Shown piece after piece: positions 43,806 to 55,333 of a stretch of 64,000 nt of DNA; positions within the stretch are counted from its first letter, which is position 1, and every line of letters begins with the position of its first letter. This DNA comes from Hericium rajendrae. Taxonomy: Eukaryota; Basidiomycota; Agaricomycetes; Russulales; Hericiaceae. The notes beneath the pieces were generated by a model. The model was given only the letters and a program-made list of their open reading frames with translations. It made no database searches and was not told the DNA's origin. Both the position numbers and the translations under genes were made by a program. The stretch lies in the NCBI GenBank assembly GCA_033439255.1, contig CM065883.1, positions 992,001 through 1,056,000 of the forward strand, read 5' to 3'.

Positions 43806-45082
43806 ATGACCACCATCTCCATCTCTGCCCCCGCCGACTTTCACGTCCACCTCCGTCAGGATGAGCTCTCCAGGCTTGTTACACCCCATGTCAGGCATGG
43901 AGGCTTTTCTCTGGCATATGTCATGGTGCGTGGCTATCAGGCGGTTTCTCCCGATCGACTCATATCTGCCCTTTCTAGCCAAATCTCAAGCCTCCCATTA
44001 CCACGACCGAGCAGGCTCTTAAATATAAGGCAGAATTAGAATCGATAGATTCTTCAGTGGAATATCTTATGACATTATACCTGTCTCCCGAATTGACGCC
44101 AGAAGATATTCGGAAAGCTAAACAGGCTGGGATCGTCGGTGCGTAGACCTCTCGACCGTCCTCACTCTCGCCTATATAATTTTGTCAGGCGTCAAATCTT
44201 ATCCAAGAGGCGTAACGACTAACTCAGATGGCGGCATCGAGTCTTATGAAACGTACTACCCTATCTTTGAAGCCATGGAGGAAGTCAGCATGGTGCTCAA
44301 CCTTCATGGAGAAGTTCCGTCAGACGCGTCTGCGGTATGCATCTTGCATGGTTCACCAAGAAAGGCTTAGATTTACCAGATTCCAGAACATCCATATCAT
44401 CAATGCGGAGCCCTCGTTTCTCCCCCATTTGAAGAAACTGCACGAGCGATTCCCTCGCCTTCGCATTGTCCTCGAACATGCTACCACTCGCGCAGCCGTA
44501 GAGGCGGTAAAAGCCCTTGGGCCTACGGTCGCTTGCACAATTACAGCCCACCATCTTGCACTGACTGTCGACGATTGGGCCGGTCAATCGTGGAACTATT
44601 GCAAACCCGTGGCCAAATTCCCGGATGACCGCGAGGCCTTGAGGGAAGTTGTTCGAGAAGGTCAGGAATCCTGCCACTCCGAATCGTTCTGAGGAAGTTC
44701 ATTATCTGATCCAGGGCACCCTCGTTTCTTCCTCGGATCTGACTCTGCTCCTCATGTTCATGAATCAAAATCGACGGCTTCGCCCGCCCATGGGTGCGCC
44801 GCGGGGATCTACACCTCCCCTATACTACTGCCTCTCACAGCCCATCTGCTTGAATCATTCGGAGCTTTGGACAAGCTGGAGGGCTTCGTGAGTACGTTCG
44901 GTAGGAACTTTTACGGAGTAAATCAATTTGCAGACGACGAGAAGGTTCTACTGCGCAAAGTCAGCAGGCCTGTGGAGGAGAGCTGGTCCGCGGAAAGTGA
45001 ACGCGTGGTACCATTCTGGGCAGGAAAAGAACTAGGGTGGGAGATCGCACGGGACTACATAGGAAATGACAACCGTGTTTAG
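43806..45082 (+). CDS. URA4: Dihydroorotase
   Basis: Third step of pyrimidine synthesis: reversible cyclisation of carbamoyl-aspartate to dihydroorotate; cytosolic zinc amidohydrolase, here a separate enzyme of the PyrC type. CDS join(43806..43925,43979..44138,44189..44334,44387..44660,44715..45082), 355 residues, frame closed, introns 50-54 nt. Metal ligands and substrate motifs: ADFHVHLRQ (HxH), QAGIVGVKSYPRGVTTNS (carboxylated lysine region), LNLHGEVP, RIVLEHATT, TITAHHLALT, and HPRFFLGSDSAPH (catalytic Asp). C-terminal CAAGIYTSPILLPLTAHLLE and FVSTFGRNFYG are standard. Length is normal. Divergent from the kinesin gene. Confidence 0.97.
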
Positions 45083-45554
45083 CAAATGGAATCGTGTATG
45101 TGATAAGGATATCGGTGTATGCAGTACGTTTTGCAGCAGTGGAGATGTGTTTCTACCCAATGAGACAGGCGAAATGGAACAATCGATTGATACGGTGGTT
45201 CTTATGGTCAGTTGTCGGAAATCTCGTCAGAGTTCTCTGAAGAAGCTGTATCAATCGGGAACGCGTGATCAAGCGCGCATGTCGGAGGCGAGAAGTTGAC
45301 TTCGATGAGTTCTCGCAATCGTCGTACCCACAGCTTACAGCCTATGCACGGCGTCTGGATTTCCTACCCTTTACGTATTTTCGTTGCTCACATTTCTATG
45401 TCTTTTCTCTGAGCCGGCCATACAAAGTCTCATCACTAATCTTGCTCTGCGCCAAACTTATCACAGTGCTCCCAGCTACGACATACTGGCTATCACCCTT
45501 TGAACTCATCCGACCCGATACTACGACTTAGTCGCGTGCTAGGATATCCCCGTC
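45083..45554. other. Intergenic, 472 bp
   Basis: 3' flank of URA4 and promoter of the CcmS-related gene. Pyrimidine-rich near 45380-45440. No feature recognised. Confidence 0.5.
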
Positions 45555-47384
45555 ATGGCGAAGGCTAATAAAAAGGGTAAGCAAAAGGCTCAACCTCAGG
45601 CTACGGGACGAGTTGCAGATGATGAGGATCTATATGGAGATGGTCATCTAGGTCTGTTCCGATCACCTCACCCGCCTTGACTCTTCCTTCATCCACGAAG
45701 CATTGATTAGGCACTATTCCAGAAGACGGGGAGAGTAACGCTGCCGCTCAGGCTCAGCAATGGAATTATGCCACGCCCGACGTAGGCCAAAATTGGAATG
45801 CCGAGGAAGAAGCTGGGGGATGGCCTGTTGAAGACCAACAGGGTCAGTGGTCGTCGGCTCCCGAGCCTCCAGTGAGTACCGGTTGGCAAGGGGCAGCTAC
45901 GCCCGCAGGTCAACCAAGTGGCTCGACCTGGGGCAACTGGGATCGACCGACGGGCGCTCCCTCTCCTGCCCCCGCACCTCAAGCTCAGGCGGCGCAACAC
46001 CACCAGCCCGCTCCTGGACCCAGCTGGCAGAACTGGGGCGCTGAAGCAGCTGCACGAGCCGCCGCACAAGGGTTCAAGCCACCACCGACTGCTCCACGCC
46101 GCGCACAACCCCAGCATCAATATCGGGCGCATTTTGCGGACCCGGCGAACAGGCAGGACATCAATCCTCAGGCGCGTGATGCAATCTACGCCGCGCTGGG
46201 GCGTCAACCTGCCCCATCTCAGCAGTCGAAGCAGCTGAAGAGGTCGAAAAGGGAGAAACAACCGCCTCCAGTAGAGCAAGGCTATGGCGGCGGTGCTTGG
46301 CCGGTGCAGAATGACGGAGGTTGGGATCAATCAGAGCAGGGATATAGTGGCGACGAGGGCTGGGATAATAATAACCAGGGATGGGGCGGGTGGGACGACG
46401 AGCCAGCAGGCGGCGGGAGAAGCGTGCGAAGTGACGGTGGGTGGGATGACGAAGCCGCTCGGCGAGCGTATCGAGAATCGCTTGGTCAGGTGTATGTGCC
46501 AGGCCCAGATGCACCATCCGCATATCCGATGCCTTCACGGACCCTGGCATACGCAAGCAAGCTCGACCCAGACGCCCTCAACATGCTAAGTCCCGGTATG
46601 GCTCGAAGGCGCAATGGGATGAGCGATTTTGCGAACCTCGCCTTTGTGGAGTCGCATGGGGAAGCATTAATTCCTGTTCTAAAGGCTTTGTTCGGACGTG
46701 AAAGGAAGGCACGAGACAGGATACATTGGAAATTTCGTCACGACAAGGACGAAAGAGTCGAATCTCTACTCATGTGGATAGAGGAGATCTCGCCAGATCT
46801 CGGCGCATTCGGTGTGAGTCGCACGTACCTTCTGCTTCGCTCTTTATTAGAGCATGCAATCGTCGTTTACTGATGTATTTCAACTAGCTGAATAAGTTCC
46901 TTCAAACTCGGGAACGAGGTGCCCTCATCACAAACGCTTCATATCATCCGAATGTCACGCCTCTACAGCCCGCATTTGATTGGCTAACCTACAATGACGC
47001 TGTGAATACCCGCGACAAAATCATACAAGAATCTATCGGTTTCTATGATCCCATGGTGCAGGTCATTGTTTTCGTATTTCTGCCATCCAAGACAGGTAAC
47101 AGCGTAGCCATGTGGAGGCGAAAAGTCACTGTCCCGCCCGGCGTACGTTTGGCTCATGTACAAGAAATCAAGCTAGCTATGGCCGCGTTGAAGAAGGACT
47201 ATCCAGTTTATGTGGACGAATTACAGTGCGTTGCTTACCATATCGTCGTCTGAATTAGCGTGACTCGTTGCATCGCAGAGATCCTTACACAAATGGCGAT
47301 GCTTTTTCCGGACCAGTTCCGCCCAAGAAGAAAAGGAAGGGGTTTTGGGGCAGGTTGTTCAGGTCTTTCAGAATTCGGTGGTAG
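45555..47384 (+). CDS. CcmS-related domain protein, basidiomycete type
   Basis: CDS join(45555..45651,45711..46813,46888..47225,47279..47384), 547 residues, in frame. The N-terminus is basic (MAKANKKGKQKA), followed by about 270 residues of low complexity rich in Trp, Gly, Gln, Pro and Ala (WGNWDRPTG, GWDNNNQGWGGWDDEPAGG). The C-terminal half is globular: MPSRTLAYASKLDPDALNML, HGEALIPVLKALFGRERKAR, RIHWKFRHDKDERVESLLMW, FDWLTYNDAV, GFYDPMVQVIVFVFLPSKTG, NSVAMWRRKVTVPPGVR, then a basic tail KKKRKGFWGRLFRSF. I recall this architecture as a common agaricomycete family labelled CcmS-related; its molecular role is unknown. The basic ends suggest nucleic-acid or membrane contact, by inference only. 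Confidence 0.75.
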
Positions 47385-47832
47385 CTTGCGTTCATGCCTT
47401 TATACCCGTCGGGGTCTCTTCTGTTCTCTGCGCAGTGCTTTCGTGTCCTGCAGCTGCTTTGTCCCATTGTATCTGTAACTTCGGTGTATTCACGTCTTCA
47501 CGTCCACTTATCTTTAATTATCTTAATTTTTTTCTGTCACGGAGGCTTTCTTGCATAATTGGTGATCGAGTAGTTGGACAACATTTACTTCCGCCTTTCG
47601 ACGCGACGCACTCATATTCGATCGTTCTATGATCGCAATCACGTGGAAATGACGTCGTCAAGTCATGGACCAGAACCGGGACACGGAGATTCGAACAGAC
47701 GGCTTGGTCAGGCAGCCGAAGTCTGAGCGCTTGAGCACTCAGCGAGCGCCGAGCTGGAGGAGGCTGGATTAGGGGGACGTTGCTGGCTCATAACATTAAC
47801 AAGTACCTCTTGAGTTCATTACATCGTTGACG
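47385..47832. other. Intergenic, 448 bp
   Basis: Between two genes on the same strand. T-rich near 47510-47540, GA/GC-rich after 47680. Nothing else recognised. Confidence 0.5.
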
Positions 47833-48620
47833 ATGCATCGCGATACCGATCTTCCTTTCTCTTCTCAAGACACTACGACAAATGATCCAAGACCTGAACC
47901 TTCTCCGTCAATCCCCGCTCAGCGTACTCTTTCGTTACAAACACGAGCGGTGCTGTTCACCACCATTCTGTTACCTGCGGCGTTGATACCTTTCATTGCC
48001 ACGAGGCGGCAGATATCCAATCTGAACCATAAGCTCGATGGGATCGGGACCACTATCGCAGCCCTCCAGGGTGAAATGAAGACATCTCTGCTCCAGACAT
48101 CCGTCAGGAAAGAGGAACATACCCATTTGCGAGATTCGCTTCAGGAAATGCGCCAGCGCCTCGCAAAAATGAGAGGAGAAAGCCGTCAGCAGCAGATGGC
48201 GCTGGCTGCCGAGCAGAAAGAGGTTCGTCGGCAGATCGAGGACCTCAGGACGTCAATCAACTCTTCCGGGTAAGACTACTTGCATTCCGTCCGTACCTTA
48301 ATTCATGACAATACTTATACACCAGAGAGCTGTTGGGATCACTTCGGGATTTGGGCATGTCGCTTGCCGACATCGCTGCATTTATGCAAGAGGTCGAGGT
48401 CAAGCAAGGATTGGTAATACATAAGCCCGACGGTCGAGGGATTGAGCGCCTTCGGAGACTTGCATTGCAGCTGCAGAAGCCGCGAATGAGCAGTCATATC
48501 CAGTCATCAAATGTGAGTGGTTCAGTTGCTCACATCTCAACAGTTCACGTCTCACGACACGCCCACTGGCAGACGCCACCTGACAACGCTTCGCTTAGAA
48601 CCAGTCGGGAAGCATACTGA
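47833..48620 (+). CDS. Orphan single-pass membrane protein with coiled coil
   Basis: Not recognised. CDS join(47833..48269,48326..48512,48573..48620), about 223 residues; the last intron (48513-48572, GTGAGT...GGCAG) is 60 nt and open, so a read-through form with 20 more residues is possible. Layout: polar, Pro/Ser-rich N-terminus (about 35 residues); one hydrophobic helix (AVLFTTILLPAALIPFIA, about 38-55); long coiled coil (LNHKLDGIGTTIAALQGEMK, QEMRQRLAKMRGE, EQKEVRRQIEDLRTSINSS); then a short conserved-looking region (LLGSLRDLGMSLADIAAFMQ, RLRRLALQLQKPRM). The shape resembles mitochondrial inner-membrane or ER coiled-coil organisers, but there is no clear cleavable presequence. Function unknown. 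Confidence 0.6.
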
Positions 48621-48922
48621 TGAGTTCTGAGGGTGCGGGGAAACAAGCATCATTAATTCTACTCAGAAGGACTCGGAGTACAGATGTCAGCGAGCAGATG
48701 AATAGTACTCATAATAAGTGACTTCGGACGTGGCTTCGCTGGCTGCATGCCTTGTATGGTTAGCTTTGGTGGATAGCGCGGCAATTGTGCAGTCACGATA
48801 GCTTCTGAATAGGCACATGGGGTTCTCGAAAAGCGTTACAAGTTATGTTGCAGCCGCATGCTGATCTTTCGAACCTTCGACATGGACGCTCGGGCATAGA
48901 GGGCTTCTGAAATGTGAGCGAA
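48621..48922. other. Intergenic, 302 bp, left of the MITE
   Basis: 3' flank of the orphan membrane-protein gene. No coding signal or repeat seen. Confidence 0.45.
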
Positions 48923-49428
48923 TACTGTACTCTTTCGACCATTTCTCGCGTCACATGTCACGGCCCTCTGGCCAGCGCGAAATTCGTAGGTGTGTCACCA
49001 GTCACAAACGGGATGCGCGAAATTTCCCTTTGGTTTAAAAAATGTCCGAAATCCCCCCAAAATGGTCTGAAATTGCTTTCTGGTGGCCATTTGCTGCCTC
49101 AGGCAGCAGGGAGGCCTGTACTGACCGGTACTGACCTCCGAGAATGGCCTCAACATAATTTGGGCCTGTGGAAGCCCAGATTTGGCCTATCCGGCCACAT
49201 TTCTGCTCAAATTTGGGCATGGTCCAATGGTGCCAACTACCTTCGTACAACTCGAGACAGGTGCGCGGACCCTCGCAGGGTGGGTTATTCGTCCCATTGC
49301 GCGCAAGGTACATGCGAGCGCGAAATTGTTGTATATGTTCCCGTCACAAGACCCTTGCGCGAACGCGCGAAGTGGTCACACGTCACAGCGCTCCCCTCTC
49401 AGCGAGAAATGGTCGAAAGAGTACAGTA
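48923..49428. mobile_element. MITE-like non-autonomous DNA transposon with 25-bp terminal inverted repeats
   Basis: Bases 48923-48949 are the exact reverse complement of 49402-49428 (27 of 27). The outermost base pair on each side is TA, so the simplest reading is a TA target-site duplication flanking an element of about 502 bp with perfect 25-bp inverted repeats beginning CTGTACTC. TA duplication plus short perfect termini is the hallmark of the Tc1/mariner/pogo group. The interior is GC-rich with several inner partial repeats (for example GTACTGACCGGTACTGACC near 49119) and has no transposase-like ORF. It sits in an intergenic gap and interrupts no gene. Confidence 0.85.
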
Positions 49429-49647
49429 CCTCCGGAGGATGCTTAGTCAGCGAAATGTAGGCAGATGAGCGTCACGTCCTCGACACACGATTCCCATACA
49501 TACTTCACGCCCGGTTGTCGTGAGGCATATATCACGCCTAGCCGGTCTCGCAACCGTTCATGATTATGCCCTCTCACCTCTCATTTATCTCATAGATTTG
49601 GCCCACCCATCATCCTCCTCTGCTGCGTTCGCGTATAGTCTGCGGAC
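49429..49647. other. Promoter region of the GAR-domain gene
   Basis: 219 bp between the right end of the MITE and the next start codon. The element therefore lies close enough to affect that promoter. No motif recognised. Confidence 0.4.
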
Positions 49648-52600
49648 ATGTCTGTGGGGAGCCTACAGGCTGAAATCCCCCCCGCTGTCGGTGTCGAGGC
49701 GTCTGGTACGCTCGGCAAGAATGTTACCAGCCTCCTTGAGTCTTCAAATACATCCGACTCTCCGATGCAAGATAGCTCAACTGCCGACCACGCAGAGCAG
49801 GCGCTGGAGTCTCACGAGGTCGTCGAGCTTCAGGCGTTCAGCAAAAGGAAGGAATGGATAGTGGACAAAATCAAGGTTCGTGGTCATTTTACATTTACTC
49901 TGTGTTGTCTGCAATAACAAGCCGTTTGTAGTTTTTGGAAAATATGCCGCCCATCGAGCTTTTCGTCGGCCTCGATGCCATACGTAGCTCTGCTGACATC
50001 ATTCCGGGACTTCCGACTCGCGCGGAGCTCCAGCAATGGCTCATAGAACACGACAAGATCGAGAAGGAGACGGAATTGTTCGATTCTGGGGAGCTCAAGA
50101 AGTTCAAGCAATTCACGAAAGGTTCGTAGAGGTCCTCAACGCTTAGCTCCTCATATTCATCCTCAACATACTTTTAGCAACGGCAAAGCGCAATCTGTCC
50201 CCGGAGGATACGGATCTTATAGAGCTGACCCTGACGACAATCTACGAATTTGACAAGTTGCTGCATTTGCTGAGAGATAGGTCGGAGAACCTGGACTTAC
50301 TTGGCATCCGCTTGACATGGGAGGAGCAGCGGGCGGCCGCCTGGGTTGAACGCCGAAAACTGCTAGCCGATCTTCAAGCATTTCTTTCTGGCCGCTCCAG
50401 ATGGTCTCCCGCCGTATATGAAACTGCCGGAAAACTTGAAGAACCGTCTCCATCTCCATGTACTCGTCGAGGTTCGATCATGTCTGTCGCATCGGATTCT
50501 TCTTACTCGTCGTCGGCCGGATTTTCCCGAAGCGCTCGTTTCATACTGGCAGAAGCGCTTTCTAAGGATGCTGCTCAGTTTGCTAGCCGCATCTCATCTT
50601 TACGCCATACGAAGATTTCGGCCGCAGGTAAAGCTTTGGACAAGTTGATCGATCATAGCCGAAAGCCAGTTCCCGAAGAATTTCTGGACGAACAAGATAA
50701 GCTTGAAGACCATGGAATCAATGAGTTGGAGAACGTAGGAAAATTCGTCATGGACGTAGTCACGCAGTGGAGAAAGTAGTGTCATTTCATCTTATGGCAA
50801 TGTAGCTCGTGCTGACTGACCGGCACAGAGCCGATGAATTCTATGTGGAAACTGTCAAAGATCAGGCAGCGGCCAGGATGCTCTATGAGGAGATCGAAAC
50901 AGCGAAACTCAGTCACCCGTCTGCACGCCAGGATATGCTCTACACGTCCAGAGCAAGCGCTATCGGCAGGAGATTGCTTAGCAGGAAGAACCCAGCTGTG
51001 TCTGGAAATGGTTTTCCGAAGCCTTCTCATTCCCTCTTTCCGAACCAGAAAGAGTTCAATAAGCACATCACACAGCTCTTACAGTCAGAGCTAACCGCTG
51101 CTATCGATCAAGCTCGCAAAGTCGAGCAGAGCGCCCAGGACTATCACGCTGCCTTTGAGACTGTCAAGCATGTCGAAGCACTCTGCTCGTCCGCGAGGGC
51201 GCTCTCCGAACGCTATAGTTCCATTATGGAGCGCCTGCAGAACGGAGTCTCCGCGACGGATGGCGATGGGACACCGCCCGATTTGAGCACAAACCATTGT
51301 CTCGATCCCACTCAGCATTCTACTTTCCTGGCGCTTCTGCCTTCACTTCTGCAAGAGGCAAAGGATGCTGATGATGAGGCAAAGATTCTTGTTCCGAAGG
51401 CTCGAGCAGCATTGCTTGGCACAAATGAAATCCAGGTGGATCCCATCTTCCGCTCTGATTCGCTCGCTGCCGTCGACAATCTCACGTACCTAATGGCGCG
51501 TCTGATTGAGGTTCGAGAGGACGTTGCATCTCGTTGCAGTCTGTTGAGGGATGCTCGGAAGTTATGGTCCTCTGCTGAAGTCATCGTCCGGGAGCTGGAA
51601 CTAGTACGGGCAAACGCAGATGAATCCATGCAACGTAATCACTGGCGACACCAATCGACATCTACTGCTTCTGGTCAACCGATGACTCCTGAGAGTCCGA
51701 GGTCACCTTCGATATCATCAAGCATGTCCGTCGAAAATGCGCTGGAGACGCTGGCGCAACTGGAAGTCAAGTTATCCCAAGAGGTCCTCACAAGATTTTC
51801 CTCACTGACGATATCTCCGGATGCCGAGTTGCGGACATACATGTCACAGAGCTTCGAAGGGCTCTCAATTACGTTGTCCCAGGTGAAGCGGTTCGTACAT
51901 TTAAGCGAGAACGTACAACAGCAGGCTCTCGTCATGTCAACTGTTCGGTCGGAAATGCATGATCTGCAGCTCCGGCTCGAGGTGCTCAAAGATGGCTTCG
52001 AACAACTCACGGACGGCATTCTAAACGACCAGATGCCTGCCGAGTCCTTGGACGAGACAGAGCTGAAATTGGTCAAAGACGCGCATGTCTTACAGGAGGC
52101 CGTTCAAGAATTCACTTCAAGTTTGCCTCATCGCATCCTCTTCGTAGCGCCAGATGCGTTAAAGGGAAACTTCCTCCCTGTGAAACGCCGATTCTCAGTG
52201 ACAGGAAACGTAACCTTGGATTCGCTCAAGTCAAATTCGCAACTCGAGCTGCCTTTTGACTTATCATCCTTGGACGACGCTGTCCGCACCGATTGCAACG
52301 CTTTTTCGCTGAATCTCACTGGTGCCATCTCCTCGCTTGACCGAAAGCGTCAATATCTTCGCGCAGCGCATTTGGCTAAGGAGGTTGACAAGCAACTCGA
52401 GGTCCTTGCTACAGATTTGCACAGCGTTGCCGAGGAGGTCGAGACGCTACGGGGTAGATTGCATGACAATACACATGACCTCGACTCATTTGAATCTCTA
52501 CTAGCCGACACCTCCCGCCTTTTCGATAGTCGACGTCCGGAGCTCGCGCGGTCGTTTTCACCAATACGCGAATTCCTGCGCAACATCGATGCCTTGCCTG

Positions 52601-54947
52601 GAGTCTGGGATGTGGCTTCTGATACGGGCTTGTTGGTGGGGCGGATCCATGCTGTTGATGACGCCGAGCTCGAGTTTAAGGCCCTTTTCGAGGGCCTATT
52701 GTCGCTAAAATCCCAGATTTCGGAGATGCGGAGGACGGAGGAGCTAAGAATAGAAGAGCAATGTCTACAAGCCCAAAGACTCGAGGAGCAACGACGTGAG
52801 GCCCAGAGACTGGAGGAAGAAAGACTAAAGACCCAAAGACTCGAGGAGCAGCGACTCGAGCAGGAGCGGCTAGCGGAACAACGACTTGAGGAGCAGCGGC
52901 TTGAGGAAAAAAGGCTCGAGGAGCAACAACTTGTCGAGGAGAAAATCAGATCGGAAGCTCTGCGAGCAGCAGAGCTTAAGCAGCAAGTTGAGGTCAATTC
53001 GTCATACGGTTGGTCACGCTCTTAGATGTTCACAGGCCAAAATTTTAACCATACACAGATGTCTTTGGACTCCAGGTGGCACCGGAGATGGCCCTCGTCG
53101 AGTTGTCTCCGGAACTATTAGAACTACAGCATCGGATACGCACATTAAGAAGCCGTCTTCTTTCAATGAACATCAACGCAGCAGTCCGTTCGACCACCTC
53201 AGCAGACGCTGCCCTTCCCACTCATGCCCAATCAGCAATGATGCATGCAGACTTTTCTGCCCTTGCGGAGGATGTGTCTTCGCTCCCGATGAATGTTCCC
53301 ACACTGCCCATAGATATCGAGCTGCGATCTCTGAGGACAGAGATGAACGATTCTGAGCGTCTTCTGCGTCGGCTCTATGAGCTCGCCAGTCTTGCTCAAG
53401 CGGTACAAGAATGTGATCCAGCACTGAGCGATTTCCTCGAACACATTGACAGTTACCCTGCTGCTCCTCTTGGTCAACTTTCATCAACGCACATCTCACA
53501 GGAAAACCTCCCTCCTGAGGAACAACTACAGGCCCGAACGCTATTTACCAAGGATCTGGTTGATGCTATGGATGCCTGTTATGCTGTGGTCATGGATGAT
53601 TCGCGAGCCTCCTCGGAGAGAAGACGCGTTTTGCAGACCTGGAATGAACTTGAATCAATGGCATCCGATCGTCTGAGCGGTAGGAAGTCTCGGCCCCCAA
53701 GTTCCATCAGCATGGGCCAGACTAGTAGGTCATCAATCGGTGGACAGCGACCAATTCTGCGCAAAAAATCTAGTCATTACTCCATCCTGTCAGTCGGATC
53801 TAGTTCTCAAAATCCACGTACAATGCGCGGTCCTTCCCATCCGTCGACATCAACTAGAAGAGCGGTGTCGCATAATGAAGAGGCAACAGCACCTCGTGCC
53901 CGAGCATCGAGCAGGATGTCTGTCGCATCTTCTACTCGATCCGTTTCGGGACCTATGCACTCCTCATCTCGATTATACCAGTCAACCTTTGCGTCGAGAC
54001 AACGGACGACCAGTTTATCCACTAATGATTCTCCAGCTCGCTCACCAGTACCACACGGTCCGCAAGTCACCCGACCGCGTACGCGAACTAATACTCAGGC
54101 TAGTCAGACGAGCCGCATGGGTTCTCCGACACCGTCCAACGCATCTACGTACTCTCGTTCTTTCGGAAGAAGGCTCCCTCGTACATCTTTATCGCATTCA
54201 ACCTTTGGTCGGGCTCCAAAGCTGTCATTCCCGACATCACAAAGAAGTTCAACACCGCAACATAAGATCCATTCTCCTAGGAAGAAACCTTATGTTGCAA
54301 ATCCGCAAAATAAACTGGATATGGCGGTCGGAGATGTCGTCAACAATCTTCCTGTGGACATCAACATCGAAGTCGTTGAAGATACCTGGCGGGATCAGAG
54401 TGGAAAGTATTGGATTGGCGCAGAAGAGCCAAAGCTCTGCTTTTGTCGCATCTTGCGATCTCAGACTGTCATGGTGCGTGTTGGCGGCGGATGGATGGAG
54501 TTGTCAAAGTTAGTATCCGTGTCTATGCTGTCGACTTTCGCTCACGCCTTTGACAGATTCATCAAAACCCACTTTGCAGACATGTTCCGAATATTGCCAG
54601 ATACTGCTCCAAACCTTGGCTCTCGGGAAGAGAAATGGATCACCTCCGCCACGCTTCTTGAGGCGCCGGAAATCATCACGACCCCTCCACTTCCTCCTCG
54701 TACCCCTGAGCGAGGCACTCCAGTTCCTGCATTTCTTTTATCTAGCCCTAGCGGGAGAAGTCCACAATCAATCAAGTCCATGTCTTCGCCTGGGTCTCCC
54801 TTGACTCCGCTGCAGTTTATGCGCCGAGCTGAACCTGACGGTTCTGGCCTCCGACCAGTCACGCCTTCGAGAGGCCCCCTTCGCCGCCAACATTGTACCA
54901 TTCCACCTAACCAAACACCGAGTCGGGGGCCGGTGTGGAAACCCTAA
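49648..54947 (+). CDS. Large GAR (GAS2)-domain cytoskeletal protein
   Basis: CDS join(49648..49875,49932..50121,50178..50775,50829..53008,53059..54508,54557..54947), 1678 residues, frame closed. Most of the protein is helical with spectrin/dystrophin-like coiled stretches (KFVMDVVTQWRKADEFYVET, LTAAIDQARKVEQSAQDYH). At 52735-52960 there is a short heptad repeat of Q(R)LEEQRLEE units. A Ser/Arg/Pro-rich region (53650-54300) is followed by a GAR domain (DMAVGDVVNNLPVDINIEVV, KYWIGAEEPKLCFCRILRSQ, VMVRVGGGWMELSKFIKTHF), which binds microtubules in GAS2 and spectraplakin proteins. Intron 54509-54556 is a multiple of three and open, but removing it restores ELSKFIKTHF. I infer a microtubule-associated linker; whether it corresponds to Kar9-like fungal proteins is not decided. 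Confidence 0.8.
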
Positions 54948-55333
54948 TCTATGGCGTTTCTTATTTACCATTGGATATCCACGGTTTCTCACTGTAATGC
55001 TGCTTGCACCCACCTGCTCGATTTTAAGGTACGCTTAGACCTAATGTTGTTGCTTTTTATGTCTTTCACGATGTAGTCCGACCTATTATATCACCGCATA
55101 TGGACCATCACGGACTTGTACCATATAGGATCATTACAATGACGATTTCCGTAACCACGTTGCTCACACGAACAGAGATGACAGAGGACTCAGAGAAGCA
55201 GATTGTGCCGGCTTGCGCGGGCACGTGACCACGACGCGTTGGACGTGTATCCTCATCGCGTCCGCTATTTCCAGCCACCCTCTCACCTTTTGACCTCTCA
55301 CGACAGCTCCCGCAGTACTCGAACTTTACCTTA
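54948..55333. other. Intergenic, 386 bp
   Basis: 3' flank of the GAR gene and promoter of the HEI10 gene, same orientation. Nothing recognised. Confidence 0.45.

Noticed and set aside
48923-49428. Small ORFs inside the MITE as a possible gene
   Set aside because: Three overlapping frames under 190 codons with no transposase motif; the terminal inverted repeats explain the segment better.
53740-54513. Second plus frame of 257 codons overlapping the GAR gene
   Set aside because: The GAR-domain frame has clear conserved motifs here; the overlapping frame is Arg/His/Leu-biased with no family signal.
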